A stretch of 64,000 nucleotides of DNA, from NCBI GenBank assembly GCA_036924285.1, contig JAYKYS010000002.1:42113501-42177500 (forward strand), in the 5' to 3' direction. Position 1 is the stretch's first letter, and the number at the start of each line of letters is the position of its first letter. Below the pieces are notes generated by a model, which searched no databases, was not told the origin of the DNA, and worked only from the letters and a program-made list of their open reading frames with translations. The position numbers and the translations under genes were made by a program. This stretch comes from Asterella californica (taxonomy: Eukaryota > Streptophyta > Marchantiopsida > Marchantiales > Aytoniaceae). Shown one piece after another: positions 21,125 to 33,580 of this stretch.

Positions 21125-22160
21125 TCCGCCTCAGATAAGCTTTATCACCGTAGAACCGCAACGAAAGGATGGCGCGCTTTGTACAGAATCAGGTTTTTTT
21201 AGTGTTCCAAGTCCGCAAATCACTGCGAGGGCAGGGCTCCTCAGATGTACCTCCGGAGGTCCAGATGTTTGAAACATCAGTCAAAACCTCGTACCTTCAC
21301 ACGTCTCGTCTATCTTAGATCCTTGTCGTGCTGGTTGATTCTCGAGGCTCATAGCTCATAGCTCACATGGCTCGAGAAAGATGTTTCATGGGGACTATTT
21401 ACGTAGGCAATGGCGTGCGTCAGGTGAATACAAAAGCAGTTTCTGGACTGATTGTAGAGCCAAGTTGATGCGATAGGCTATCAGTGAGTAGTCTTTATTG
21501 CGTATCCATCAGTGAGTAGTCTTTATTGCGTATCCATGCTTATTCACCTAAGCGCGTTGTATAGTTGGATTGTTAGCTTTAGTCTTGTACAGTATTAATT
21601 TCGTTTTGGACTGATTGTAGAGCCAAGGTGATAGCGTATCAGTGAGTAGTCTTTATTGCGTATCCATGCTTATTTTCACCTAAGCGCGTTGTATTGTTCG
21701 CTTTAGCCTTGTACAGTATTAATTTCATTTTGGCCTTTACTTCTGGCAGCTTTCGACTTCGTTTCTTGAAGTATCTTTCTTTTAACACTATGGTTCACTT
21801 TCTCGGGCCTTTTCTGAGCGACACGATCCGCGAAATATGGTCCTCCGAGAAATGCGCTTCTCGTTCCCTGCTTTTTCATCTCTACTAGTCCGGGGTACAT
21901 GTGACCTTTCATAGCGTGTAGGAAGAAAAGACCACTCAAGTCTCAAGAAAAGACCACAGTGGAAAAGACTACAGTTTGAGTCTCAAACTTTATTGCAGAA
22001 AGAAGTACTATAAATAGATACCAAGAGGACTATAGTTCATGGGGTATCACGTCTGGCCGAAATAACCAAAATAAAATTTCAGTATGCAAATTTAAATGCT
22101 ATTGTACTGTGTACAGTCCGTTACAGTACTCTGCTACTGCTTTTCCAGACTTTGGTCTAC
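21125..22160. other. Intergenic with a tandem duplication
   Basis: A unit of roughly 160 bp (ggactgattgtagagccaag ... cagtattaattt) occurs twice between about 21444 and 21730. Inside the first unit a 32-bp piece (atcagtgagtagtctttatt, continuing gcgtatcc) is itself doubled. No gene was recognised. A short minus-strand frame at 21703-21939 lies partly in the repeat. Confidence 0.55.
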
Positions 22161-22162
22161 AG

Positions 22163-23734
22163 TCAAATCGTTGTGTTCTCTTGTGTGCTTGAAGGTCTCT
22201 CTTCCGTTCGCTCATCTGTGTTAAAGAAGAAAAACTCAGAGACTCGACAAAATGAAAAGAAAAAACTCACGACAGCTATCGGTACATTATTTTCTGCTCG
22301 TCTCACCGTGATGTCGCGAAGTAAAGCACTGCATAACGGCATGTACTCCGAGAAAATGCGCACAGTCTCAAACAGCGGGCAGGCAGTGTCCGTCTTGGGG
22401 GAGGATAAACTCAAGAAACGCTTCATCCTCTGGGCTCACTGTGTCAAAGTATGTATGCGAGCTTGCTGGCTAGCAAAAAAAATTGGATCGATATCCGTCA
22501 TAGTGATAGTCTGCGGTGGACAAAAGACTTCCACAGTGCTTCGCTCCTGGCTTGCTGTTTTCCGTTATCCATGAGACATCTGCAGGAGAGAGAGTATTTA
22601 CCATATCGAACTATGGATAGCAGTGAAGTTCACAATGTACTTCCCAGCGGATGTCGGTACTTGTACTTGTTGAACTGCAAGGCTCTTTGCAGTATGTTGT
22701 TCGAGCTGAGTTTCTCTTGTTCTTAGTGTCTGCTGCATCGAGGAGAGTAAAAGCTCGTCTCTATCTGCAAATATAGAATAAGTGATATTCTTCATGCAAG
22801 AACAGTGATGAACCTCATACTTATCTTTCATACAGCCAACCATATTCACGAAGATCTGAAGCCTTTTGTTATTAAGCTTCTTCACGCAAACCTCGGTCCC
22901 TAGCGGTCTACTGCTGTCTTTCCAACCTAAGACATCAATGAGTCTATTATTCACATCTATAGAGATTGTGGCTCGTAAACGTATCACTCCTTCGATGTGA
23001 ATGTGCAACAAAGCACTCCCTCTTTCGACATAGATTAGACCAGTCTCGCATTCATGTTGTACGAAAGTGCAAAATGAGCCCCAACAAGCAAGATCAAGGT
23101 CACCTCATGTCTGACCAACAGTGACTGATACTTCAAGACTTCTCGTTATTGTCTGCCTGGAACGAGGAACACTCGGATTGTTTGCTGCTCGCTTGGCGCG
23201 AGCAGCTTGCCGCATTTGCATCAGGTGGATATGGATAATGTTTGCAACTTATCTTGTAAACTCTAGTGTTCACTGTGTCGCAAATGCAGCCCACAGATTT
23301 TGGTCTAAACATAGAGCAAACGATTGGCTTCATAGTCTCGTCTTGGTCGTTATGGATGAACTTTGGATAACAGAAAAGTATGGATCGATTGTCCTTTAGA
23401 ATGAGCCACAAGTCTTCGGAGTCAGCATATAAGAAAGGTCCCACTATACAGTGGAAGCACTCAGTCGCCCTTGAGAAAGCATAAGTTCACGTAATCCAAG
23501 CCAGGCAAGAGGAATTTTGGCAGCTTCAAGCAAAATTGGAAATCAATGTAAATATAGCTCCTTGTGAAGTACAGTTCCGATTTTGAGAAGGAAAGGAATT
23601 TTGAACCGTAGCAAGAGATAAGGAGTGGGAATGGATGGAAGGGTAAATTGATCTACTTTGTACTTGTAACTCTCGATACCATCGTTACAAAATGTTTGAA
23701 TACTGTGTAATACAGATGAAAGCTGTGGAGACAC
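22163..23734 (-). pseudogene. Replitron-like HUH transposase gene, copy 2, decayed
   Basis: Homologous to 7100-8845 along its whole length at moderate protein identity. The N-terminal domain is split over 23734-23543 and 23444-23133 (MGPFLYADSEDLW; CKHYPYPP). The HUH domain lies in the +1-shifted frame: LEVSVTV, a TGA near 23106-23104, then VERGSALLHIHIEG with HIH at 23005-22997, GWKDSSRP, VCVKKL. At the YxxK motif this copy reads VGCMKDK where copy 1 has LGYCMKDK: the tyrosine codon is deleted, so it could not nick DNA. More stops follow before the C terminus (SEYMPLCSAL). There is no poly-G expansion. Clearly a dead relative of the same element. Confidence 0.68.
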
Positions 23735-26438
23735 AAAAGGGGAGAGGTCCGATGACGTTGATGACGGAGGAAAAAGGCTCGACGGTACAAATAAAGGACT
23801 AGACGTAGGTTACACTTTAATTTTACATTTTTTTATATTATATTATATAAACCTTATTATAAAATTCATATATACTAAATCTTAGTTTCTTCTTTTCTTT
23901 AGGTGGATCCTGCAACAGTTCTTCTTCTTTTTTATTAACAATTTTGCTTTTCCCAACGTCTTTCTTTTTTTGCTAGGAGAGGGGATTTTCCTAACTCTCA
24001 GTCTAGTTCATGCTTCTGAGGTTTTGAAATATTGGTATATAACCTTTACATGCTTTATTTTTGGCTGACATGCGCTACATTATCAATATTGCAGGTGTTG
24101 GTTCTATTTATTACAGTATATTCCTTATAAGTTTCATTAGTTTGCATGGTCTCTTTTGGAGCTTTGGAGCTCTTCTACAAGGATCATGTTTGGCTTGATT
24201 ATTTCCAAAGATGTACGCCCATCTTTCTTATCAAAAGTGGCATGTCATTTATCATAAGTAGAATGTTCGTTGAGGAATTGATTGCTCGTACTCTACTTGG
24301 GATTCTGTTTGGAAGCTTCTCTTGTCATTTTTGCTGCACGTGGAATGCTACTTTTGTCATATTTTACACCACGGTTTTCTTACAAGGACACGAGCAAGAG
24401 TGTAATGTTCTCCCATGTATTGCAATGAGAGCAATACTATTATATGGATAGATACATCAGAGAACTATATTCTCGTATTAAAGTTTGTTATCTTTTAACC
24501 ATTTTAACAATTAGTAGAGTGATTAAACCACTCTCTCAGAAAACATATACATAACTTATAGTAGTCATGGCTCATAAAATCACTATCATCATTTATGACC
24601 AGTTGTGAGATCGATCAATCAGAACAAAAGATCAGAGAGAGAAATGCTAGAAATAACCAAAATCTAATTCTTCATATGTGTCCAGCATCTCAAATACAAT
24701 TGCCATAGCACATCATAGTCTACTACCAACGTCTAAACATAAGAGACTATTCTGCAAATAGTGAGTTATCACAAATACCTCATATTTGTCACCGAGATGT
24801 TCATACACTAAATATTGATAATGAAGATATTGATTCACAGCCATGGTGTAACACCACGTGGATATCATGTTTCATTAGCTAATGAACTCTCTAAGTAAAT
24901 CTTCTCCTCTCTTTGTCTATTGATCTCCTTGATTCTCTCATACTCTCTGTGCTTGTGTATATGTATATATAACTCTTGGTCTGTACATAATCCTTTCATC
25001 ATTCTTCTCGTCACTTTTTAAAAATGATTTCCATCTAAGTGCAAGGCTGAACCCTTCTTCACCGAGACGCCTTAAGCATTGTTCCTCATTAATAATTGAT
25101 TAGTAGACTTTAAAACCTTCCACTGAGGCAATTGAATTGGTAATGCCTATAAGATCATTGTAATGATGCTCCTTTTCTCTTTGTGTTTCTTTGTGCAATT
25201 TATATTTCCAACCGTTTTGATTGGTTGTGCGATCTTATGTGTGACGTTATCATCCGTTGCATGATGTTGTAATCTTGATTCTTTGTTGTGAGAGTCTCAT
25301 CGTTGGATGATCATGATCTTTGGTTTAACATCCATCTCCCTTGGTGCACCCTCATCATCCCTAGATGATGTCATCATTCGCTATGACTTTATAGTCTGGA
25401 AGAATAGCTTCCCACTGAGTGGTAAGTCATCTTGAGTGCTAAGTCAACCCCTTAAGTCGTTTTCATTGGAGAGGATGACTTTTCGCATGTGGTAAGTCAT
25501 CCAGTCATGTGAGTGATTTCTCCATTGACAAGAGTGTTTTGTCTTAGGATCCTTTCTGTTATGCATGTTTCTTTGAATATATCATCCGATGTGTTTTCTC
25601 CTGAGGAGTTCATAACTCATATGCATTTCAGATGAACTCGGTTAAGTATATCATTCAAAACACCACAGTCATAATCATCATTTGAATACTACAGCAATAA
25701 TTTTATAGATTTAATAGTTCTATATACATCATTTATTATAGTTTAGAAGCACATATTATATTATTTGATCCTCTCAAGCTTGTGCAACATGCAGTCCGTT
25801 GCATGAAAATATTTCTCACGTGTTTTGGAAATGTTCAACTGGTCACTACTTTTTGTAATATATTTCTTTTACTTTCTCAGAGCTCATCCCAGTTTTGTTT
25901 TCAATTTATCATGCTTCAACTCATCTTGGAGGTCCTCCCACTATGGTTCAAGAGGCTGGTCTTTCCTTCTCATTGTGTTATGGTATGCTTCATGGTGGGT
26001 TTGGTAGTATATTGTTTATACTTTCCGAGAGCTCACCACAGTTTTGTTGTTCACAATTCAGCATGATTCCTCTTTTCCACTCATCTTGGAGGTCTTTCAT
26101 CTGCTCTCATTGTGGTTCAACAAGTTGATTGTTCTTTTTCACTATGTTATGGTATGTTTCCATGATCCCACCGCTGCAATTGGCATTTTCATCATTGTAT
26201 TTAACTTTTGTCACTTTCATATATTACTCGACAACTCCTCACGTGCACATATAGCTCGCATTCCTCTCATATTATGGGTTCATCAGTTTCTCACTGTTTG
26301 TTTGCATGTTTCAGCCTTTAGCTGTTGCAATTCGTTTGCTACCCTTTCTGCTACTACAAACAGCTAGGATGCTAATGGACATTTAGTTGCTCTTTGGTTA
26401 TGTTTTATACTATAATGCTTTACCTCTCGGTTTGCAAT
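23735..26438. other. AT-rich intergenic DNA
   Basis: No recognisable gene. Open frames at 24146-24451 and 25782-26367 (+) translate to Phe/Leu/Cys-rich peptides without motifs. A diverged tandem duplication of about 145 bp (agagctca.c.cagttttgtt ... actcatcttggaggtc) spans about 25876-26170. Words such as gtggtaagtcatc recur at 25420-25500. Confidence 0.4.
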
Positions 26439-26788
26439 AATTGGCTTGATCGTATCCCAATACGATCGTTACGTTTGATCTTACCCCTGTTAACGATTGG
26501 TTGTTTGATCATATCCTTGACAAGTTATTGACAGTAGAACCAGTCATTTTATTTTTTAGTTTATCATTTTAGTACTTTCAACCTTGACTAAATATCACTG
26601 TAAGTAAAAATATTTAACATTAAAGACACGTTAAACTATCCATATTCTCATTTTTTTAATATGTGCAATCTCACATGTGAGTGATTTTACAAGCAATAGC
26701 CAATCAGGGGTGTGATCAAGTCATACATCGTTAAGAGGGTATGATCAAGCTCACAGAACCTACTAGAGGTGTGATCAAGCCAATTTCT
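26439..26788. repeat. Fold-back (MITE-like) element
   Basis: Left arm starts TTGGCTTGATCGTATCCC; right arm, read on the minus strand, starts ATTGGCTTGATCACACC. Arms of roughly 85-90 bp are imperfectly complementary and each contains three spaced TTGATC(A/T)(T/C)ACC-like boxes. The bases outside GGCTTGATC...GATCAAGCC are AATT on both sides, a possible short target duplication. No coding capacity. Confidence 0.55.
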
Positions 26789-27143
26789 TCTCAGTTTGTG
26801 AAGGGTTGATGGTTTCTCTCATAGTAAACAAAGGAACCATGAGGACTCTTTAAAGGTAAGATGTAGTACTACCCTCCACTGAACTTTCTTTGCACTGTTA
26901 TTAATAAAGTTTATGTGGATGTTTTGCGTCATTTTCTTGAAAACAGAAAAAAGTAGAACTAAGCAAGATAAATAGCTGTTTTTTCTACATGTTCCTACTT
27001 GGTTCAACCCACAAGAAGGCATAAAACAACATGACGAAAGAAGACAAAGTTAAATTATTTTGTGCCATTTTTCGGTTAAGTTTGCTTATTCACTTCTCTT
27101 CCATCTTCAGATGAAAGAGAGGATGCAAGATTAACATTAATTT

Positions 27144-27178
27144 CTCACCTAACCCTTTCGATGCGAAGAGTTAGGTGA
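27144..27178. repeat. Hairpin family copy 3
   Basis: TCACCTAAC pairs with GTTAGGTGA, with an inner CTTTCG/CGAAG pairing around atg. A second small hairpin (TTCCATC ... GATGAAA) precedes it, as in copy 2. Confidence 0.65.
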
Positions 27179-27927
27179 ACAATTATTGTACTTTTTTACT
27201 TCAACAAATCCTCGCACTTATACTTCCAGAAGCGCCTTACCCTGCACTTCACTTATAGAATTTTTTCTGATGTCGTCATTTTTTCACGAAAGACTAACAT
27301 TTAATAGTAATTTTTATTTTTATTTTTATTAAAAATTAGTCTAAATTTTCTATATAATATTTATAACATTCTCGATAATATATAAAAATCAGATGTTCTA
27401 GAAGTTGATCGAGCATGGCTATACGGCAGTTACAAAACTAAAGTGAATAATACTCTCTTTACATATCAAGGCCCGAGTCTCATGTCCTCTTCTATGCAGC
27501 AAGGATGTAGCAGCGCTCGCGTACTATTTTGTCCGGCAACGGGAAGTTTCCGGACAACCAGTTTTTCCAAAAACCAGAGGAACGTTTCTTGTTATAAACT
27601 CATTTTTGCAAGTTAATTTTTGGTTTAATGGATTCAAACAAAGATTCTTATTCATTTTGATATTGACAGGTATTCTTTCCGATAAATCATTCAACGGGTA
27701 GGAAACTTTCTTCTTTGAATAAAAATGCAACCGGAAAAATGATCTCACCGACACATGAGAAAACTTCTGGCAAGATCTGAACTTGCACTTGCACGTCCCT
27801 CTCCGGCAGAAAGCTAGAAGTCATGATATAACTTACTACTAACATTCATACTACTTTAGTAAATATTAAACAAAAGGAAAGTTCAAGCAAGAACCAAAAA
27901 ATGAATGAAAAAGAATATCTACAGTGT

Positions 27928-27964
27928 CCCTTCAGTTCATTCAGTCTCTGAATGAACTGAAGGG
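27928..27964. repeat. Perfect 17-bp hairpin with a 3-nt loop
   Basis: CCCTTCAGTTCATTCAG, loop tct, CTGAATGAACTGAAGGG. No mismatches. It is not followed by a U tract, and a bacterial-type terminator is not expected here. Confidence 0.8.
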
Positions 27965-29107
27965 CCAAGCTTGACAGGGTATTTCCACCCGTTGGCTATT
28001 CATTGCGTATTGTGTTAACACTCTAAATGACCATGTAGAGTCTTTGCCGCGCGTCTCTATACGTCTGCCCTTGCTACGTGTCTTAATAAGCTGACTTAGC
28101 AAATTGGCAATTTATTTTGTCGTTATCTTAAATTAGTAATTTCCTAACTTAATGTTCATGTTTACGTGCTACTTCTCGATGACTTGCGCACATTGGAATC
28201 ATTCTACTTGATTCCCGTAACGTCAAATGTTTTAACTGTTTTTTTTCCTGAACTCAGTTAGCTCTTTACGGCATATTTTCCAAACATACTTCATTCCGAC
28301 CGGTCTATTTCTCTTATATTAAGTTTTTTAACAGGATCGATTTCCTTCTAAGTATAGGAAGAGTAGGAAATTAGGAAATACAAAGAACACCGGAACCAGG
28401 TAAGCATTGGGATGTAGTTACCAAAAGGTAAGCATTTGGATGTAGTTACAAAACTGAAGGTGAATAAGTTTCTCTTTACAAATGAAACCCGAGTCCTCGT
28501 CCTCTCCTATGTAGCAGGGATGTAATCTCGACCGTATAACCGTGGAACTTGGACCAAGCTCCCTTTACATATAATCAGTCTCCATTTTGGCATCACCATT
28601 TCCTACATAAAGATGAAGTGGCATGGGACTCGGACCATCTTTCGCAACCACATCTTCTGAAGCTGATTTTTTATGTATCCTAGTCGCTATTTGGGAGCCA
28701 AAATTTGTTAGATCTCATATATTTCATGATCAGATTATGCTCTATATATGTTGAATAATATGGAACCAAAGTGCACATATACCTGAAGCAAGAAAATGAC
28801 AATCGTGAAAGCGGAGAGAAATCTGGAGGCGCAAATAGTCCCAATAATAGTGATTTGTACTAGGTCAGAATTAGTGAAAATGACTGAGCCATACTAATTC
28901 CTTTTCATGACTTGTTATTGATCATTCTAGAAGAATTAAGTAACAAATACAGATCAATTTTAAGATTTTCATGTATATGTTAAATGTTATCCAAATGTCA
29001 GAACTGGTGGAAAGAACTTGTAACTAGTGCACCTACATACCGTACTCTACGAGACAGAAGACTGTTGCATTTTCAGTAACAGAAAACATTTTATTGCAAG
29101 TTTAAGT

Positions 29108-29149
29108 TATCACCTAACTCTTCTCACAAGAAAAAAGAGTTAGGTTATA
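29108..29149. repeat. Hairpin family copy 4
   Basis: CACCTAACTCTT pairs with AAGAGTTAGGT-type sequence across a loop (ctcacaagaaaa). Confidence 0.6.
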
Positions 29150-30252
29150 AATTAAACACCTTGCATATTCCTCTTTTCTGATACCTACACATATCTTGTA
29201 AACTATATGGAACTCATAATATGGATGACTTCTAACTCTTATGACATGGCTAGTATATACTAATGGAACTCGTTACCTTTAAATCCCAAGTGTGAGTCTG
29301 AGCTAGGGGCTAATCGGTATCCTTTGTATTCTCAATCGACTGGAATTCTGAAAAGTCGGGTTAAAATGATTAACAGCCGGATTTGTTGCAGGCTAAAATG
29401 TTACGTAACGACAAATTAACTGTTAAGAAAACCGGCAAAACCGATAAATGATCGAAATAAACCGGCTCCGCTTCATTGCCCTCAGAGAATTTCTGGTTCG
29501 AGAAAACTTTAACCCGAGCACAGAGAATCATTTCCCTCCTGCCTCAGTTCCAGCAAGCACCGTGGACCATTCAGGATACGGATAAAGTATTCAGTCTCAC
29601 CAGTGAGAAATCTGAGAATTTATATAATCATTATTTTATTCATTTTCATCCAATAGTAAGAATTAAATAATATGCTTCCAAAGCGACCCCAGAAAGCAAA
29701 GTGGAGCGGCGCAAATTTGGAGCTTCTGAAGCCAGAATTGGCAGAAGCTTACTCTCAATTTCTACACTGGAAGGAAATAATTTGAACGATGTGAAGATAA
29801 TATTGACTTGAATATACAAAGCAATCTAAAACATACGCTTTTCGATAAACTTAGTGAATGCATGTATGTAAACCGAGTTGTTAGGCCATGTGCCCCATCT
29901 GGTAATTTAGACTGTTGCAGTAAAAGCCCAACCGACAGTCTGCCTTGAATAAACGTTATCTGGTTAAGTATTATAACCTATAATTCTTAGAAATTGGTAA
30001 TTATGTAAAACTGTTTGTTAATTCTTATAGTTTAGTTACAATGTTTTTGGTTAATATGTGTGGATGTATATTATTTTATTAAACGGATTTCTAGTTGACA
30101 ATAATTAATTTACTGCACAATGAACTTTATAGAACAGTCTGCTATAATACTTTGACGTACTAATCTTTTTCATGCTTTTGTTTAAGTGAGAACACGATTG
30201 TTATCGTAGTACAATGTTTGATAAACTTTTCTATACTTGCTCGAGATTTTTC

Positions 30253-30298
30253 CTAATTGAGATCATAATGACATAGCAGTCATTGTGATCTCAATTAG
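30253..30298. repeat. 20-bp hairpin with a 6-nt loop
   Basis: Arms 30253-30272 (ctaattgagatcataatgac) and 30279-30298 match at 19 of 20 positions around atagca. The rest of 30299-30735 shows nothing recognisable. Confidence 0.75.
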
Positions 30299-30735
30299 AT
30301 CCAAATGGTGTAGATGCTACAGCTGGTTACAAATGTATGACACTCTTTCTTTTACGCGTTCCGTCAAGTACCGTAAAAGTTAATCAATCCGCTCAGTCTC
30401 CTGCGCTGCACGAGGTTTTGTGTCAGACTATACACTCACCAAGAAAAAGCGCAGTTGTGTTGAATCACATTAGACTTTTCACTCACTCAAAATAACATAA
30501 TAAATTTTTAACAGAATTCATTGCAGTTAAAAGTGTCGGAGTTAATTGTTCTTGTGGATTCTTTCATGTTTCATTCCAGAGCAAAATGGCAAACCTAATC
30601 TGATGAGCAAACAGAGTGAGACTTCATCAGCTAGTTACAAATGTATTGAATACTGAAGATGAACCTGGAAAACTATTGAGATTTTAGAACAAAGAGATCA
30701 TTCAATACCAACTTCTCACAATGTGTTTTACATTC

Positions 30736-32500
30736 TCAGATATGATTATCACACAAGAGGATAGGAGGATTTGTATGATCATTTTCTTCGAGATGAAGAT
30801 AGGAGATAAGTACTGTACGGAGTAAGTAACTAGGACGACGCGCAATGGAAGAGAAAAGAATACCAAAAACAACATGTGCGTCCTCTAACATAGAGAGATC
30901 TTTGATATGCAAAATGTCTTCCGCAATGACAACATCTAAGAACCGAGAGACAAAGTCCTCTATACCCACCGGTACTCCGAGGATGCGTAAACCATCTCTA
31001 GAAGTAACAAATCCTTCCGGGAGCTGGAGGTCCGACGGTATACCTATGGGAGACCAAGCTTTGCACTTTGACACCTTCACTCTCAGTCTTACCAAGGCCA
31101 ATTGAGAGACGAGGTGATCAAAGACAACACCGACTTGGTCCGTCGGATCTATGATGTGCGTATCATCAACTAGAGATGAAAAAACACAACCTAGAGCAGT
31201 CAAGGCGGTGACCAAGAGAGTTTTATAGTGAGCTAAGGCAAAGAGAGGTCCATCCAAAAGATCTCTTTGACGAGTACTTGCAACGGAACTGATGATGCAA
31301 CCTCCTCTATCGTAAGACTGTGCTGGAAATAAAGAGGGGAAGAAGAATCATAGAAAGATCGCACGAAGAGAACGAGACCCGTCAAAGATGCACCGCCATC
31401 CATGAGCTCCCTAAAGATGAAAGCACAGGAAATGATATTAAAAATATTTTCCACGTCCAATTGTAGGACAACCTAATCGGGATAGATGTCCAAGAGAATC
31501 CTAATGTCGAAAGACACAGATTCACAATCTCCAAACATCGCAACTCCAAACTGATGTGGACAAAGGTGATCCTGAAAAACATCTCGAAGCTGAAGGACAA
31601 TGATACGACTGATAAGTCGTAAGAGAATCTCATCGATGACTATCGATCGAATCTCTCCATCATCATTCATCATGGTCAAAAATCTAGCTACCCCCAATAC
31701 TTGAGCTATAGAATGAGGAATATATCTTATAGCTATTGTTGTCGCTACCTGAAAAAGCTCCGTGAAATTACTAGAGGGGTCATCTGTCAAAAAACAACCC
31801 CGTAGGTGTTCGTAAACCATCTCAGATAGACCTCGAGAAGATAGACATGGAGCTATATACAAGACTTGGGCAAACAAGGATCTACCGAGACATAATGACT
31901 CCTCAAGCTGATAGTCCTGAACCTCATGTGGTGAAGGATCATTCGATGGGAGGTGAAAAAAACACAACGTAGCGATCGTCTCCGCAGTAAGACATGCCAG
32001 TGACAAAAGATGCAATACTCTAGCAGCTCTACTATACTCTCCAGCTTGACCTAACATCCTACAACTTCGTATGCGGACGAAAGATAAGATATCACGTGTA
32101 GAGGCAGACTCGCTCTTATCTCGTACCGCACGGACTGATTCCTCCTGTAAGACCGCCCAATCACTTGCATGGAATCTCCGAAGACGGATCGTCACCTCTC
32201 GATGTCTTCCTCTGCCACCTCGAGTAAAACGGAAGCACCAATGAGGAAGTAGGAGGGATAGTAACCACACCGTCTAGTCCCTGGTATTCCATGTCAACAT
32301 GACGAAGGATAGACGGAATGCTTACCTCACCTCGTCATGAAGAGCACGAGATAACGATGATGGAACAAAACACAAACAATGATAACTCGTCTCGAACAAT
32401 CTCAAAATAGTGCCAGAGTGGACTCTCAATCACTCACACGACTCGGGAGGAACTCCACGAAGAAGGACTAACGGTGTCATAATGACTGCACGTGTAAACT
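30736..32500 (-). pseudogene. Non-LTR-type reverse transcriptase relic
   Basis: Minus-strand pieces in order: a degenerate C2H2 finger near 32610-32540 (CPVYNQLFT..H...H, one Cys replaced by Tyr), an N-terminal region (32270-31473), then RT blocks: RSIVIDEILLRLISR, HQFGVAMFGDCES, motif A LQLDVENIFN (usual form LDVxNAF), motif C LVDDTHI (usual ADDTHI), and the downstream block LRILGVPVG. Stops and frameshifts fall at the D-x-VVLQLDV join (about 31471), near 31260-31240, and elsewhere. The combination of an N-terminal finger with this RT suggests a LINE or R2-like family common in plants. No endonuclease domain was identified. Dead copy. Confidence 0.75.
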
Positions 32501-32930
32501 TCAGCTCTCAACTAACCTGGACATCCCATGTGATCGTATCATAGCTCTTGTGCATCTTTCCCACGTGAGATTTTATCTCTTGCGAAGTAAATAACTGATT
32601 GTACACCGGACATGGTGTGTCCGAATCAGTCTCTATTTCATGAGAGAGAGAGTACTCATAGTTAAAAAAAGACGATATCCAACCAAATGATACTCGTAAT
32701 AAAAATATCTCAAAAAGAAATCCACTTAAAAAAAAACTCTTATTTGTAGAGATGAAAAAAAATACAATAAATGTAACAAGAAGTCTCTCAAAAACTCTAA
32801 ACAAAAGACTATGTAAAACTAAAAACCTCAAAAAGTTCAAAACTATTTAATACTCATTCATTTCTCTAACACCAATTCTAAGACCAAAAGAACTAGAAAA
32901 CGAAGATGAATATAATACATACACTGAAGT

Positions 32931-33166
32931 ATCCCACCCCTAACACCCTCCCCTCTCTCAAAAGACACTCTTTGCACTCTCCTCCCCGCGCAAGTATCCC
33001 ACCCCTAACACCCTCCCCTAACACCCTCCCCTCTCTCAGAAGACACTCTCTGCACTCTCCTCCCCCCGCACTCCGCCTCCGCTCCCGCTCCCCGCTCGCG
33101 CGCGCGCTCAGATAAGCTCTAAGGATCATAACAACCACATAAGCTCTAAGGATCATAACAACCACA
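32931..33166. repeat. Short tandem duplications
   Basis: A C-rich unit of about 70 bp (gtatcccacccctaacaccc ... ctctcctccccgcg) occurs twice at 32931-33066, with an inner doubling of ctaacaccctccc. A 27-bp unit (ataagctctaaggatcataa, continuing caaccac) occurs twice at 33112-33166. The plain stretch 32501-32930 is A-rich and holds nothing else. Confidence 0.65.
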
Positions 33167-33179
33167 TAACAACGAACTA

Positions 33180-33380
33180 ATGAAGCTTAAAGTCCGGCTT
33201 GTACGATATCCTCGTAAGTTATGTCGTGCTGTGGATCTCGTCGCGGAAATCATGTGCAGGGTCGCGAAGTTAAAGGCGCGCGAAGTGCAGGAAATAAGAG
33301 GGACGGGGTGTGATGTCTACAGAAGTCGTCGGACTCTGTTGGAGACAGAAATGGCGAACGAGGAATCCACTTGCGGTTGA
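33180..33380 (+). CDS. Short unrecognised ORF
   Basis: 66 residues, basic (MKLKVRLVRYPRKL). GC-rich, codon-like composition compared with the AT-rich DNA to its left. No motif recognised; it might be a first exon or chance. The interval 33381-33580 shows nothing more. Confidence 0.2.
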   Translation: MKLKVRLVRYPRKLCRAVDLVAEIMCRVAKLKAREVQEIRGTGCDVYRSRRTLLETEMANEESTCG

Positions 33381-33580
33381 CTTCTCCTTTTGAATTTCGG
33401 CAAGAGACGACATTGCAATGTTGCATTCAGCAGGGGGCCCTGTCGTACAACTTTCTTAGGCTTATTCCTATGTAGTCGTCACATGAATCGCTTTGATTGG
33501 CAAAGGCACGGGCGCTTGTTTCCTGGTTACGATCTTGCTTCTTGTGGCAGCTCTAGTTTTGGCAAATGCTCTGAACGCCA

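Larger units (their letters stand above)
26789..30252. other. AT-rich intergenic DNA with hairpins and a diverged repeat pair
   Basis: No gene is supported. Contents: hairpin family copies 3 and 4 (27144-27178, 29108-29149), a perfect 17-bp hairpin at 27928-27964, and a diverged direct repeat of about 90 bp (gttacaaaact..a.gtgaataa ... tatg.agca.ggatgta) at about 27428-27512 and 28447-28522. Confidence 0.45.

Noticed and set aside
24146..26367. Hydrophobic plus-strand ORFs, possible membrane proteins
   Set aside because: Phe/Leu/Cys-rich composition follows from T-rich DNA; no conserved motif, and part lies in a diverged tandem duplication.
27928..27964. Rho-independent terminator
   Set aside because: No following T tract and no bacterial gene context.
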